Shown here piece by piece: positions 41,075 to 41,424 of a DNA stretch of 41,424 nt (position 1 is the stretch's first letter; each line of letters opens with the position of its first letter). A program made the position numbers and the translations under genes. A model generated the notes under the pieces. It saw only the letters and a program-made list of their open reading frames with translations. It was not told the DNA's origin and searched no databases. The DNA comes from Actinomycetota bacterium (GTDB lineage: Bacteria > Actinomycetota > Actinomycetes > Mycobacteriales > Micromonosporaceae), in the NCBI GenBank assembly GCA_005885555.1, contig VAWN01000095.1, forward strand, positions 1 to 41,424, written 5' to 3'.

Positions 41075-41095
41075 GTTGAGTCTACTGCGCTCAAG
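41075..41095 (-). promoter_or_regulatory. HAIR-like (HspR-binding) inverted repeat upstream of clpB
   Basis: GTTGAGT-N7-GCTCAAG matches the known HAIR consensus CTTGAGT-N7-ACTCAAG at 12 of 14 positions. It is 30 nt from the clpB start, and its right arm gives a -35-like TTGAGC on the minus strand. In actinobacteria HspR represses dnaK and clpB through this element; hspR is not in this window. Confidence 0.7.
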
Positions 41096-41119
41096 TCTGT
41101 CCGACGACCCCGCCGGCCC

Positions 41120-41158
41120 GGGTTACCACCGCGAATCCTGCGGGTTACCACCGCAAAT
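41120..41158. repeat. Two direct repeats 22 bp apart upstream of the last gene
   Basis: GGGTTACCACCGCGAAT (41120-41136) and GGGTTACCACCGCAAAT (41142-41158) differ at one base and start exactly 22 bp apart, about two helical turns. This spacing suits two regulator molecules on one DNA face. They lie 39 bp before the candidate -10. Confidence 0.7.
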
Positions 41159-41176
41159 GACCGGGCGAACTCTTCC

Positions 41177-41196
41177 GCTCGCGGCTTCCCGCGAGC
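41177..41196 (+). promoter_or_regulatory. Perfect dyad abutting a -10-like TACGGT
   Basis: GCTCGCGG-CTTC-CCGCGAGC (8-bp arms) ends directly before TACGGT (41197-41202), a possible -10 for the rightward transcript. No good -35 is seen, as expected for an activator-dependent promoter. Confidence 0.5.
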
Positions 41197-41231
41197 TACG
41201 GTGGCGCCAAAATTCCGCGGGGAGGCCGTCC

Positions 41232-41252
41232 GTGAATGAGCGCAGGACATGA
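41232..41252 (+). CDS. Six-codon leader-like mini-ORF
   Basis: GTG AAT GAG CGC AGG ACA TGA (VNERRT) has a strong GGGGAGG 5 nt upstream, whereas the ATG of the following gene has no well-placed site of its own. Its stop overlaps that ATG as ATGA, so the mini-ORF would deliver ribosomes to the main gene. It may also be the real start region of a gene with a different frame history. Confidence 0.45.
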   Translation: MNERRT

Positions 41253-41424
41253 GCGTGCAGGTTTTCCGCGGGTTCGCCAACCCGGTCGACCCCACCCCCA
41301 ACGAGCTGCGGGCCTGGGCATACCACCCGGACACCATCCCGCTGTCCAACATGCCGGCCGACTGGGACCTGCTGGTCTCCGGCGACCACCTGATCCCCAC
41401 CCTGTTCGAGCTGTCGCTCGACCG
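41249..41424 (+). CDS. Unknown protein, 5' end only
   Basis: ATG 41249 opens a frame to the right edge (58 codons), reading SVQVFRGFANPVDPTPNELR, AWAYHPDTIPLSNMPADWDL and LVSGDHLIPTLFELSLD. Codon third positions are GC-rich as in real genes here. I do not recognise the family; no signal peptide or membrane segment is present in the visible part. The elaborate upstream region (direct repeats, dyad, mini-ORF) suggests a regulated gene. Confidence 0.7.
   Translation, partial: MSVQVFRGFANPVDPTPNELRAWAYHPDTIPLSNMPADWDLLVSGDHLIPTLFELSLD

Noticed and set aside
41046-41231. Riboswitch or tRNA in the clpB upstream gap
   Set aside because: No cloverleaf or known aptamer pattern was seen; the structure is explained by dyads and direct repeats.
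38562-41252. Long plus-strand frames over clpB (up to 449 codons)
   Set aside because: They are antisense shadows of clpB; only the last 21 nt of one coincide with the separate mini-ORF discussed.

Overview
This is a high-GC (roughly 70% or more G+C by eye) actinobacterial chromosome segment. A split purine pathway with translationally coupled purS-purQ-purL, a HAIR-like site upstream of clpB, a DUF3151/fba neighbourhood, a fadA2/fabG4/htdX-like lipid cluster and heavy GTG-start use all fit Actinomycetia, and I guess Micromonosporaceae (family level is inference). No tRNA, rRNA, CRISPR, phage or insertion-sequence genes were seen. It looks like ordinary chromosome rather than an island.

Layout. 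1-472: 5' part of a SPASM-like radical SAM protein running off the left edge. 474-9054: purM, purF, an SCP-like gene and the coupled purS-purQ-purL set, all on minus; one plus-strand membrane protein with a Gly/Tyr-rich repetitive tail sits between them. 9136-12736: GDT1-like transporter, a DUF11 surface protein and a divergent secreted protein. 12770-14194: purB. 14324-20318: lipid cluster (thiolase diverging from fabG4-maoC, a TetR regulator, an SCP2 protein and an acyl-CoA dehydrogenase). 20353-24683: purD, an MFS exporter and purA, all minus. 24741-27198: a degenerate lipid-kinase-like protein and a proline-rich ParA/MinD-type ATPase. 27243-31047: DUF3151, a ThuA lipoprotein, a LOG-family protein, class II fba and a small acidic protein. 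31070-33058: AmmeMemoRadiSam proteins B and S. 33118-34610: DUF2127 protein and a frameshifted dedA. 34593-38363: a minus-strand run of membrane protein, SDR, paralogous membrane protein, pyrE, arsR and class II aldolase with overlapping ends. 38463-41045: clpB. 41232-41424: a leader-like mini-ORF and the start of an unknown gene.

Seven de novo IMP enzymes or subunits plus purA are present (purF, purD, purS/Q/L, purM, purB, purA), all on the minus strand; purC, purE/K, purN and purH are not in the window. The lipid cluster has the activities of a beta-oxidation or fatty-acid-modification module (dehydrogenase, hydratase, ketoreductase, thiolase, carrier) with dyad sequences in both divergent promoters.

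The most noteworthy non-gene signals are: (1) a strong excess of the palindrome GGTACC in all reading frames and between genes; (2) two copies of a nested palindrome just after the stop codons of the thiolase gene and purA; (3) short in-frame tandem duplications in several unrelated genes; (4) a structured promoter region between clpB and the last gene; (5) an apparent -1 frameshift in dedA.
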